Positions 1-5,282 of a stretch of 5,722 bases of DNA are shown here, piece after piece (position 1 is the stretch's first letter; each line of letters begins with the position of its first letter). The notes under the pieces were generated by a model that was not told where the DNA came from, did no database searches, and saw nothing but the letters and a program-made list of their open reading frames with translations. A program made the position numbers and the translations under genes. The stretch is from DASVXQ01 sp036392615 (GTDB lineage Bacteria; Actinomycetota; CALGFH01): positions 1 to 5,722 of the forward strand of contig DASVXQ010000182.1 in NCBI GenBank assembly GCA_036392615.1, given 5' to 3'.

Positions 1-348
1 GTCCACATCCAGGAGGCGCTGGCCGCCGCGCTGGCGAACCGCACCAGCCTGGTGATCGCCCACCGGCTGTCCACCATCGTCAACGCCGACCGCATCCTGG
101 TGGTCGATGCGGGCCGCGTGGTCGAGCGGGGCACCCACCAGGAGCTGCTGGCCGCCGGCGGGCTCTACGCCGAGCTGTACGACACCCAGTTCAACCGCGC
201 GCCGGCATCGCCCCCGGTCCACCCCCTCCCGGCCGAACCGGCGGCATCCGACACCGAGCAGCCACTAGACGGCAGCCACGGATCCGCGGTGCGCGCCATT
301 GCGGCTCCGTCTCACCGCAGGTTGTCCGGGGGCGGCACCGATACATGA
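1..348 (+). CDS. ABC exporter ATP-binding protein, C-terminal fragment (5' end outside window)
   Basis: Frame 1 is open from the first base to TGA at 346-348, giving the last 115 residues of a larger protein. Visible are the end of the nucleotide-binding domain: the post-Walker B helix (IQEAL, residues 3-7), the H-loop in AHRLST (His21 of the fragment), ADRILVVDAGRVVERGTH (29-46) and the closing ELLAAGGLYAELYDTQF (48-64). This pattern is typical of type I ABC exporters of the MsbA/MdlB/LmrA group, in which a membrane domain and an ATPase domain are fused and work as dimers in the cytoplasmic membrane. The membrane domain, Walker A and signature motif are outside the window, so the substrate cannot be inferred. 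After the ATPase core come about 51 extra residues rich in Pro, Ala and Ser and probably disordered. The ispH start follows after 20 bases. Confidence 0.93.
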   Translation, partial: VHIQEALAAALANRTSLVIAHRLSTIVNADRILVVDAGRVVERGTHQELLAAGGLYAELYDTQFNRAPASPPVHPLPAEPAASDTEQPLDGSHGSAVRAIAAPSHRRLSGGGTDT

Positions 349-356
349 CCGCCGTC

Positions 357-362
357 TAGAAT
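357..362 (+). promoter_or_regulatory. Putative -10 element of ispH, predicting a leaderless transcript
   Basis: TAGAAT fits the actinobacterial -10 pattern TANNNT. It ends six bases before the ATG at 369, so transcription starting at the usual distance would begin at or next to the A of the start codon. No Shine-Dalgarno sequence lies in front of this ATG, which agrees with a leaderless mRNA. No convincing -35 hexamer is seen at 16-18 bp upstream (GGCACC at 334-339 is poor). Confidence 0.5.
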
Positions 363-368
363 GGCCCC

Positions 369-1361
369 ATGTCCGAGCGTTCGATACCTGAGTTCCAGGC
401 GCCACGACGCGTGCTGCTCGCGGCGCCGCGAGGCTACTGCGCCGGGGTGGACCGGGCGGTCGACATCGTCGAGGTCGCGCTCCAGACCTACGGCGCCCCC
501 ATCTACGTGCGCAAACAGATCGTGCACAACCTGCACGTCGTGCGCCGGCTCGAGGGCATGGGCGCGATCTTCGTGGACGAGTTGGACGAGGTCCCCGAGG
601 GCTCCACGGTGGTCTTCTCCGCCCACGGCGTCGCCCCGGAGGTCCACGCGCAGGCCGGGGAGCGGGGCCTCAAGGTGATCGACGCGACCTGCCCGCTGGT
701 GACCAAGGTCCACCAGGAGGCCCGCAAGTTCGCCTCCAAGGGCTACGACATCGTGCTCATCGGCCATGATGGGCACGAAGAGGTCATCGGCACCATGGGC
801 GAGGCACCGCGTGCCATCCACCTCGTCGGCGACGAGCGGGAGGCGGCGGAGGTCGAGATCGCCGATCCCGGGAAGGTCGCCTACCTCACCCAGACGACCC
901 TGTCGGTCGACGAGACCCAGGACGTGATCGGCGTGCTGCGCGACCGCTTCCCGGTGCTGGCCGGGCCGCGGTCGGACGACATCTGCTACGCCACCCAGAA
1001 CCGCCAGTCGGCGGTCAAGGCGCTCGCCGGCGACTGCCAGCTCATCCTGGTGATCGGCGCGGAGAACTCCTCCAACTCCAAGCGCCTGGTCGAGGTCGCG
1101 CGCGCGCTCGGCTGCGAAAGCCACCTGATCCCCGAGGTCTCGGCGGTCGACCCGGCCTGGTTCGAGGGCGTCGAGACGGTCGGCGTCACCTCCGGCGCGT
1201 CGGCGCCCGAGTGGCTGGTGGACGAGCTGCTCGACGCGCTCCGCGAGCGCGGCGCCAGCGAGGTCCGCGAAGTCCAGGTCGTCCCGGAGGACGTGCACTT
1301 CTCGCTTCCCCGAGGGCTGCGGCAGGACGCCGCCTCGGCTGGCGTCAACGCCGCGCGGTAG
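369..1361 (+). CDS. ispH: 4-hydroxy-3-methylbut-2-enyl diphosphate reductase (IspH/LytB)
   Basis: The product is 330 residues, the usual size for actinobacterial IspH. This cytoplasmic iron-sulfur enzyme does the last step of the MEP pathway, reducing HMBPP to IPP and DMAPP. The three cluster-binding cysteines are present: Cys24 in RGYCAGVDRA, Cys108 in DATCPLVTKVH and Cys206 in DDICYATQNRQ. Substrate-pocket residues known from the E. coli enzyme are also recognisable: His53 (VHN), His86 (SAHG), His136 and Glu138 (GHEEVIGTMGE), the TQTT stretch at 174-177, Ser234-Ser235-Asn236 (NSSNS) and Ser278 (SGASAPE). The N-terminal 13 residues and a short tail after about 312 are not part of the core. 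The ATG at 369 is chosen because a -10-like box ends six bases before it and no upstream in-frame start fits. The FAD oxidoreductase gene follows after 15 bases, probably co-transcribed. Confidence 0.98.
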   Translation: MSERSIPEFQAPRRVLLAAPRGYCAGVDRAVDIVEVALQTYGAPIYVRKQIVHNLHVVRRLEGMGAIFVDELDEVPEGSTVVFSAHGVAPEVHAQAGERGLKVIDATCPLVTKVHQEARKFASKGYDIVLIGHDGHEEVIGTMGEAPRAIHLVGDEREAAEVEIADPGKVAYLTQTTLSVDETQDVIGVLRDRFPVLAGPRSDDICYATQNRQSAVKALAGDCQLILVIGAENSSNSKRLVEVARALGCESHLIPEVSAVDPAWFEGVETVGVTSGASAPEWLVDELLDALRERGASEVREVQVVPEDVHFSLPRGLRQDAASAGVNAAR

Positions 1362-1376
1362 ACAGGAGAACCCCAG

Positions 1377-2642
1377 ATGGCGGGGGATGACGGCGTCTAC
1401 GTGATCGGTGCCGGTCTCGCCGGCCTGTCCTGTGCCCGCCACCTGCTCGACCACGGTGTCAGCGCCACCGTGCTCGAGGCCGCCGACGGCGTCGGCGGGC
1501 GCGTGCGCACCGACGTGGTCGACGGGTTCCTGCTGGACCGCGGCTTCCAGGCGCTGCTCACCGCCTACCCGGAGGCCCGCGCGATGCTCGACTACCGCGA
1601 GCTGGAGCTGCACGCCTTCGAGCCGGGCGCGCTGGTCCGCATCGACGGTCGCTTCGTGCGCCTGGGCGACCCGCTCCGGCAGCGCTCGCGGGCGCTCGGC
1701 GCGATGCTCGCGCCGGTCGGCGGCGCCCGCGACAAGCTGCGCCTGGCGCGCCTGCGCCGCCGCGCGACCACCGAGGACCTCGACAGCCTGTTCGTCCGTC
1801 CCGAGGCGCCGACCAGCGGCGCGCTGGCCTGGTACGGCTTCTCCGAGACGATCGTGGAGCGACTGTTCCGGCCGCTGTTCTCCGGCATCCTGCTCGATCC
1901 CGAGCTGCGCACCTCCTCGAGGATGTTCGAGTTCACCCTGCGGATGCTGGCGCTCGGCCCCTCGGCGCTGCCGAGCCGCGGCATGGTGGCCATCCCCGAG
2001 CAGCTCGCGGCCGGACTGCCGGGCGGCGTCCAGCTGCGCCGCGCCGCCACCAAGGTCGAGCGCGGCAAGCTCACCCTGGCGGGCGGCGAGCTCCTGCGGC
2101 CCCGCGCCGTGGTGGTCGCCACCGACGGGCCCGCCGCGTCGTGGCTGCTGGGCGAGCAGGTGCTGCCCGCGCCGGGCTCCATGCCGGCGACCTGCCTGTA
2201 CTTCGCCACCGAGCACCCGCCGGTGGACGAGCCGCTGCTGGTGGTCGATGCGGAGCGCGCCGGCCCGGTACGCCTGTGCTGCGTGCCGAGCGCGGTGTCG
2301 CCGACCTACGCGCCGCCCGGCGGCCACCTGGTGTCGGTCAGCGTGCCGGGCGCCGCCCCGCCCGGCGACGAGCTGGAGCGCGCGGTGGTCGAGCAGCTCG
2401 CCGACTGGTTCGGCTCCGGCGTGCTCGGCTGGAAGCTGCTGGCCACCTACCGGATCGAGCACGCCCAGCCCGCCCAGCCGGTCGGCGCGCTCGACCCGCC
2501 GCAGCGCCCGGTGCGGCTGGAGCCCGGCCTGTACCTCTGCGGCGACCACCGCGACAACGCCTCGATCAACGGCGCGCTCGCCTCCGGCCGCCGCGCCGCC
2601 GAGGCCGTCGTCGAGGACCTCCACGCCGGCGCCATCACGTAA
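1377..2642 (+). CDS. FAD-dependent oxidoreductase, amine oxidase/phytoene dehydrogenase-like
   Basis: The product is 421 residues. An N-terminal dinucleotide-binding fold is clear: VIGAGLAGLSCA (residues 9-20) carries the GxGxxG glycines 11, 13 and 16, Glu34 ends the second strand (VLEAADGVGGR) and GGRVRT (40-45) is the typical follow-on of flavin amine oxidases and carotenoid desaturases. Near the C-terminus, LYLCGDHRDNASINGALASG (385-404) is the second FAD-contacting motif, followed by a helix RRAAEAVVEDL. The middle, which selects the substrate, has no motif I can assign. The group includes phytoene/zeta-carotene desaturases, protoporphyrinogen oxidase and monoamine oxidases, so a redox reaction on a hydrophobic substrate is likely but not specified. 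No signal peptide is seen. An AGGAGA ribosome site at 1364-1369 lies seven bases before the ATG. The position 15 bases after ispH suggests one operon and perhaps an isoprenoid-linked role, which is inference only. Confidence 0.9.
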   Translation: MAGDDGVYVIGAGLAGLSCARHLLDHGVSATVLEAADGVGGRVRTDVVDGFLLDRGFQALLTAYPEARAMLDYRELELHAFEPGALVRIDGRFVRLGDPLRQRSRALGAMLAPVGGARDKLRLARLRRRATTEDLDSLFVRPEAPTSGALAWYGFSETIVERLFRPLFSGILLDPELRTSSRMFEFTLRMLALGPSALPSRGMVAIPEQLAAGLPGGVQLRRAATKVERGKLTLAGGELLRPRAVVVATDGPAASWLLGEQVLPAPGSMPATCLYFATEHPPVDEPLLVVDAERAGPVRLCCVPSAVSPTYAPPGGHLVSVSVPGAAPPGDELERAVVEQLADWFGSGVLGWKLLATYRIEHAQPAQPVGALDPPQRPVRLEPGLYLCGDHRDNASINGALASGRRAAEAVVEDLHAGAIT

Positions 2643-2717
2643 CGAGCCGGCGCCCGGTTCATCCCGTGGTCGGCGCGTCCCGGCCCCGCCCGATCGTGTG
2701 GGCCGCCCTCGGCTTCC

Positions 2718-2746
2718 CTGACAAAGCGCGGGCCGCCGTCTATCGT
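2718..2746 (+). promoter_or_regulatory. Promoter of the small membrane protein gene
   Basis: CTGACA at 2718-2723 (five of six with TTGACA) and TATCGT at 2741-2746 (fits TANNNT) are separated by exactly 17 bp. This predicts a start near 2753 and a leader of about 24 bases containing the GGGAGG ribosome site at 2765-2770. It lies in the 134-base gap after the FAD oxidoreductase, so the membrane protein gene probably has its own transcript. No clear hairpin terminator is seen between 2643 and 2717. Confidence 0.6.
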
Positions 2747-2776
2747 GGTCCAAGGCGTTGCGATGGGAGGTTGGGA

Positions 2777-3349
2777 ATGGCGGAAGTGCTGCTGATCCTG
2801 CTGGCGGTGTTCGCCCTGATGGTCGGGATGACGGCGTTGGCCGGATGGTGGCTCTGGCGCTTCGTCAAGGCCAAGCTGCGCTGGCACCGGCAGGCACGGG
2901 CGGTGCAGCTCTGGGCCGCTCCGCCTGGCCCGCGCCGCGAGGTCGCCTTCCTGCGCCGCGAGCTGGCCGCCGCGATCACCAGCACCCCGCAGGCGGTCGC
3001 GATGGTCAAGGCGAATTCCGGCGTGGTCGGCGACCTGCCGTCCCTCACCCGGCGGCTGGAGCGGGTCGCCACCACCCTGGACGCCGAGCTGCGGCTGCTG
3101 GCCGGCGAGCCCGACCAGCGCGAGGTCGCCCGCCTGCTGCCCGCCGCCCGCGAGCGCGTCGACGACGTGACCAGCGCCGCGCGCACCATCCGCCGCGCCG
3201 CCAGCTCCTGCCTCGGCGCCCATTCCACCGCCGAGGTGCGCGCCCTCACCGCCGACGTCGAGCACGAGGTCACCGCCGTCGCCGCCGGCGTCCAGCACCT
3301 GCTCACATCCGCATCGACGGAGGAGTTCGCCCGCCGCCCCGCCAGTTAG
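2777..3349 (+). CDS. Small single-pass membrane protein with helical cytoplasmic domain, function unknown
   Basis: The product is 190 residues and belongs to no family I recognise. Residues 4-28 (EVLLILLAVF onward to WWLW) form one hydrophobic segment. It is followed by a basic stretch with Arg28, Lys31, Lys33, Arg35, Arg38 and Arg41, so the positive-inside rule puts the long C-terminal part in the cytoplasm. Residues about 53-180 are rich in Ala, Leu, Glu and Arg with heptad-like spacing and look like several long helices, possibly a coiled coil. No catalytic motif is visible. The frame is open far upstream, but the ATG at 2777 is chosen because GGGAGG (2765-2770) lies six bases before it, a good promoter lies just upstream, and the hydrophobic segment then sits at the very N-terminus. 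The stop codon overlaps the stop of the convergent ychF-like gene. It could be a scaffold or membrane-anchored adaptor, but nothing shows this. Confidence 0.82.
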   Translation: MAEVLLILLAVFALMVGMTALAGWWLWRFVKAKLRWHRQARAVQLWAAPPGPRREVAFLRRELAAAITSTPQAVAMVKANSGVVGDLPSLTRRLERVATTLDAELRLLAGEPDQREVARLLPAARERVDDVTSAARTIRRAASSCLGAHSTAEVRALTADVEHEVTAVAAGVQHLLTSASTEEFARRPAS

Positions 3350-4386
3350 ACGTTGAAGCGGATGTTCAGGCAGTCCGCCTCGCGGACGACGTAGGAGCGC
3401 CCCTCGGCGTGGAGCAGGCCCTTGGCGCGGGCCGCGTCCCAGCCGCCGGCGTCGACCAGGTCGTCGTAGGCGATCACCTCGGCGCGGATGAAGCCGCGCT
3501 CCAGGTCGGAGTGGATGCGGCCGGCCGCCTCCGGCGCGGTCGCGCCCCGGCGCAGCTCCCACGCCCTGGTCTCGTCCTCGCCGGTGGTGAAGAAGGTCAG
3601 CAGGTCGAGCAGGCGCCAGGCGGCCCCGACGACCTGGTCGAGCCCCCCGTGCTCGACCCCGTAGGAGGCCAGGAGGTCGGCCGCCTCGGCCGGCTCCAGC
3701 TCGGCCGCCTCCGCCTCCAGCGCGGCGGGCACCGCCACCGCCGGCACGTCGAGCGCGCGCTCGACCGCCGCCGCCCGCTCGGCCGCCTCGCCGACCTGGT
3801 CCTCGCCGAGGTTCACCACCGCCAGCACCGGCTTGCGGGTCAGCGGCGAGAAGTTGCGCAGCACCTTGTCCTCTTCCGGCTCCCAGGCGGCCGCGCGCAG
3901 CGGCGTGCCGGCGTCCAACAGCTCGCGCGCCCGGCCGAGCGTCGCGGCCTCCAGCTGCGCGTCCTTCACGCCGGCCCTGGCCTTCTTCGCGGCTTTGTCC
4001 GCTCCGCTGGAGATGCTCTCGAGGTCGGCGACGGTCAGCTCCAGGGTGAGCTCGGCGGCGGCCGCGACCGGGTCCTCGCCACCGAAGGCGGCCAGCACCA
4101 TGGCCAGCGCGTCCGCCTCGCGCAGGGCGCCGAGCGCCTGTGCCGAGAGGCCGCCGCCCTTGCCGCCGGCGGGCGCCACCACGTCCACGAAGCGGACCTG
4201 CACGAACACCCGCTTGCGCGAGCGCTCCAGCTCGGCGAGGACGTCGACCCGCTCGTCGGGCACGGGCACGGCGGCCACGTTCGCCTTGCCCGCCGCGCCG
4301 CCGATCGGCACGCCGGCGCGGGTGAGCGCGTTGAACAGGGTGGTCTTGCCGGCCAGGGGGAGCCCGACGATACCGACGTCCTTCAC
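3346..4386 (-). CDS. ychF: YchF/DUF933-family P-loop ATPase, divergent
   Basis: The product is 346 residues, slightly shorter than usual YchF (about 360). YchF/OLA1 proteins are Obg-related cytoplasmic ATPases that bind ribosomes and affect stress responses. The P-loop GLPLAGKT (residues 8-15, Lys14) is intact. N-L-G-E at 192-195 matches the N-x-x-E that in this family replaces NKxD and favours ATP over GTP. A helical insertion with the family-typical ADLE lies from about 119. The C-terminal TGS-like/DUF933 domain is well kept: LLTFFTTGEDETRAWE (262-277), AAGRIHSDLERGFIRAEVI (287-305) and a final DCLNIRFNV. Odd points: the switch I stretch usually reading like PFCTIEPN is replaced by GGAAGKAN, and the usual DIAGLVKGA is a shorter DVVAPAGG (68-75), so the DxxG glycine is Ala71. 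It may be a variant paralogue rather than the orthologue. The start is GTG, set by GAGGAG nine bases upstream. Confidence 0.9.
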   Translation of the reverse strand: MKDVGIVGLPLAGKTTLFNALTRAGVPIGGAAGKANVAAVPVPDERVDVLAELERSRKRVFVQVRFVDVVAPAGGKGGGLSAQALGALREADALAMVLAAFGGEDPVAAAAELTLELTVADLESISSGADKAAKKARAGVKDAQLEAATLGRARELLDAGTPLRAAAWEPEEDKVLRNFSPLTRKPVLAVVNLGEDQVGEAAERAAAVERALDVPAVAVPAALEAEAAELEPAEAADLLASYGVEHGGLDQVVGAAWRLLDLLTFFTTGEDETRAWELRRGATAPEAAGRIHSDLERGFIRAEVIAYDDLVDAGGWDAARAKGLLHAEGRSYVVREADCLNIRFNV

Positions 4387-4395
4387 CTGTGCCTG

Positions 4396-4401
4396 CTCCT
4401 C
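4396..4401 (-). promoter_or_regulatory. Ribosome binding site fixing the GTG start of the ychF-like gene
   Basis: On the minus strand GAGGAG reads from 4401 down to 4396, with nine bases before the GTG at 4386-4384. No in-frame ATG gives a better start, and starting here places the P-loop at residues 8-15, normal for YchF. Confidence 0.75.
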
Positions 4402-4461
4402 GGATTCGACTGCGATCGGCGCCGCGGCGCGGCGCGGGCCGGCCGGGCGGCGCGAAGGCGA

Positions 4462-4467
4462 AGTGTA
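4462..4467 (-). promoter_or_regulatory. Possible -10 element for the ychF-like gene
   Basis: On the minus strand TACACT (4467 to 4462) fits TANNNT and would start transcription near 4455, giving a leader of about 69 bases. No -35 hexamer is visible at the expected distance. This is a weak call in the 138-base divergent spacer (4387-4524). I could not find a convincing promoter for the plus-strand gene in this spacer. Confidence 0.3.
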
Positions 4468-4511
4468 CCAACCCGACTACGGAGGGCCGCTGCGGGGTAG
4501 GTGGCAGGCAC

Positions 4512-4519
4512 GGAGGTGA
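4512..4519 (+). promoter_or_regulatory. Strong Shine-Dalgarno sequence fixing the start of the small acidic protein
   Basis: GGAGGTGA is fully complementary to the 3' end of 16S rRNA and lies five bases before GTG at 4525. It favours this start over the in-frame GTG at 4501, which has no comparable site and would add eight residues. Confidence 0.8.
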
Positions 4520-4524
4520 AGGCC

Positions 4525-4836
4525 GTGACCAACCAGCATCCCGATCCAGACCTGCCGGTCGACCACGATCCGCCGGCGCGCGCGACCGACATCGACAAGC
4601 AGGAGGGTGTCACGCCGGATTCCGCGCCGGAGCCGGTGGCGCCCGAGGTCGAGAGCGCCCGCCTGCTCGCCAACGAGGCCAGGCCCATCCTCGGTGCCGA
4701 GGGCTTCAGCGACGAACGGATCGACGAGCTGGCCTCCGCCTTCATCGCCAAGGACATCGGCGAGAGCGTCGAGCAGTTCATTGCCTGGGCCAGGCTCGAA
4801 GGCCCGGCCGGGCCGGACCCGGACTCGGTCATCTAG
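4525..4836 (+). CDS. Small acidic protein of unknown function
   Basis: The product is 103 residues from the GTG at 4525, which is preceded by an excellent ribosome site. I do not recognise a family. Residues 1-42 are rich in Pro, Asp and Glu and are probably disordered. Residues 43-91 look like three helices: about 43-54 (ESARLLANEARP), 62-76 (SDERIDELASAFIAK) and 80-91 (ESVEQFIAWARLE), followed by a short Pro/Asp-rich tail. There is no hydrophobic segment or signal peptide, so it should be cytoplasmic. The overall charge is clearly negative. The helical part could be a small protein-binding domain, but no partner is indicated. The gene is divergent from the ychF-like gene and is closed by a hairpin terminator 13 bases after its stop, so it is probably transcribed alone. 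Codon use matches its neighbours, which supports a real gene. Confidence 0.78.
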   Translation: MTNQHPDPDLPVDHDPPARATDIDKQEGVTPDSAPEPVAPEVESARLLANEARPILGAEGFSDERIDELASAFIAKDIGESVEQFIAWARLEGPAGPDPDSVI

Positions 4837-4849
4837 CGACTTCCGCGGC

Positions 4850-4895
4850 CTGTCCCCACCCGACCGTGTCAAGGGGGGTGGGGACAGCCGTTTGT
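4850..4895 (+). terminator. Hairpin terminator after the small acidic protein gene
   Basis: CTGTCCCCACCC at 4850-4861 is exactly complementary to GGGTGGGGACAG at 4876-4887, a 12-bp perfect stem with a 14-base loop that itself contains GAC...GTC. It is followed by CCGTTTGT, which holds only a short T-run, so termination may be moderate. It starts 13 bases after the TAG at 4834-4836. A role as an operator cannot be excluded, because the downstream promoter begins immediately after it. Confidence 0.72.
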
Positions 4896-4920
4896 GCGGG
4901 CTTGCGCGCCGGGCTACAAC
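4892..4920 (+). promoter_or_regulatory. Probable promoter of the type VII secretion substrate pair
   Basis: TTGTGC at 4892-4897 and TACAAC at 4915-4920 are separated by 17 bp. The TTG core of the -35 is present, and the -10 matches TATAAT at four of six bases. A start near 4927 would give a leader of about 32 bases with GAGGAG at 4947-4952, six bases before the ATG at 4959. A 6-bp inverted repeat (CGGTCG at 4921-4926, CGACCG at 4936-4941) surrounds the predicted start and might be a weak operator or leader hairpin. Confidence 0.42.
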
Positions 4921-4958
4921 CGGTCGTGCCCTGATCGACCGATTCCGAGGAGCCAGCG

Positions 4959-5282
4959 ATGCCCGCCGCCATCGAGGTGCAGCCCGAGCGCCTGCGGCAC
5001 GCCGCCGCCGCAACCCGCGCACTGGCCGCCCGCCTCCGCTCGCTGCGCGGCTCGCTCGACGGCGGCCTCGCCGGCCTCGACGCCCACGTGGGCGGCCCCG
5101 AGGCGGGCGCGGCGCTCGCCGAGCTCTGGACTCGCTGGTCGGCCTCGGCGGAGCGGCTCACCGCCGCGACCGACGAGCTGGCCGCCAGCCTCCAGGCCGC
5201 CGCCGCGGGGTACGAGCGCGCCGACCTCCAGGCCGCCAGGACGCCCGTCGACAGGGAAGGCGGCCATGCGTCCCCGCGGTGA
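4959..5282 (+). CDS. EspC-like type VII (ESX) secretion substrate
   Basis: The product is 107 residues, very rich in Ala, Leu, Arg and Glu. It is predicted to form two helices: about 8-38 (ERLRHAAAATRALAARLRSL) and 49-84, joined by a Gly/Pro-rich turn (VGGPEAG, 44-50). Trp57 and Trp60 lie in the second helix (LAELWTRWSASAERL). This helix ends with AAAGYERAD, where Tyr85 and Asp89 make the YxxxD secretion signal of ESX/type VII substrates, followed by a short polar tail. Size, fold and motif position fit the EspC-like (DUF2580) group rather than classical ESAT-6, because no WxG lies at the turn. There is no Sec signal peptide, as expected. Such proteins normally pair with a WxG-bearing partner and are exported together by an EccC-driven membrane complex. 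The partner is probably the next gene, which overlaps by 17 bases. GAGGAG precedes the ATG by six bases. Confidence 0.82.
   Translation: MPAAIEVQPERLRHAAAATRALAARLRSLRGSLDGGLAGLDAHVGGPEAGAALAELWTRWSASAERLTAATDELAASLQAAAAGYERADLQAARTPVDREGGHASPR

Noticed and set aside
312..2753. Very long open frame (813 codons) on the minus strand opposite ispH and the FAD oxidoreductase
   Set aside because: Its translation is low-complexity, rich in Arg, Gly, Ala, Asp and His, with no motifs, while the plus strand encodes two clear conserved enzymes. Long antisense frames are expected in very GC-rich coding DNA.
2141..2776. Upstream extension of the membrane protein frame to 2141
   Set aside because: The frame is open but lies inside the FAD enzyme gene with an Arg/Ala-rich shadow translation. 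The promoter, ribosome site and hydrophobic N-terminus all favour 2777.
4411..4455. GC-rich palindromic stretch (GGCGCCGCGGCGC, GGCCGGCC) between the divergent genes
   Set aside because: Short G/C palindromes are common at this base composition, and no long stem or repeated operator pattern is seen.
2447..4471. Long minus-strand open frame covering parts of three genes in another frame
   Set aside because: It runs opposite or out of frame with the FAD enzyme, the membrane protein and the ychF-like gene, and its Arg/Gly-rich translation has no recognisable domain.
2758..4500. Plus-strand open frame of 580 codons across the membrane protein gene and opposite the ychF-like gene
   Set aside because: It is out of frame with the supported gene at 2777. 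The ATG at 2762 in this frame lacks the ribosome-site spacing seen for 2777, and the translation is compositionally biased.
4501..4524. Earlier GTG start at 4501 for the acidic protein
   Set aside because: It would place the perfect GGAGGTGA sequence inside the coding region. The GTG at 4525 lies five bases after that site.
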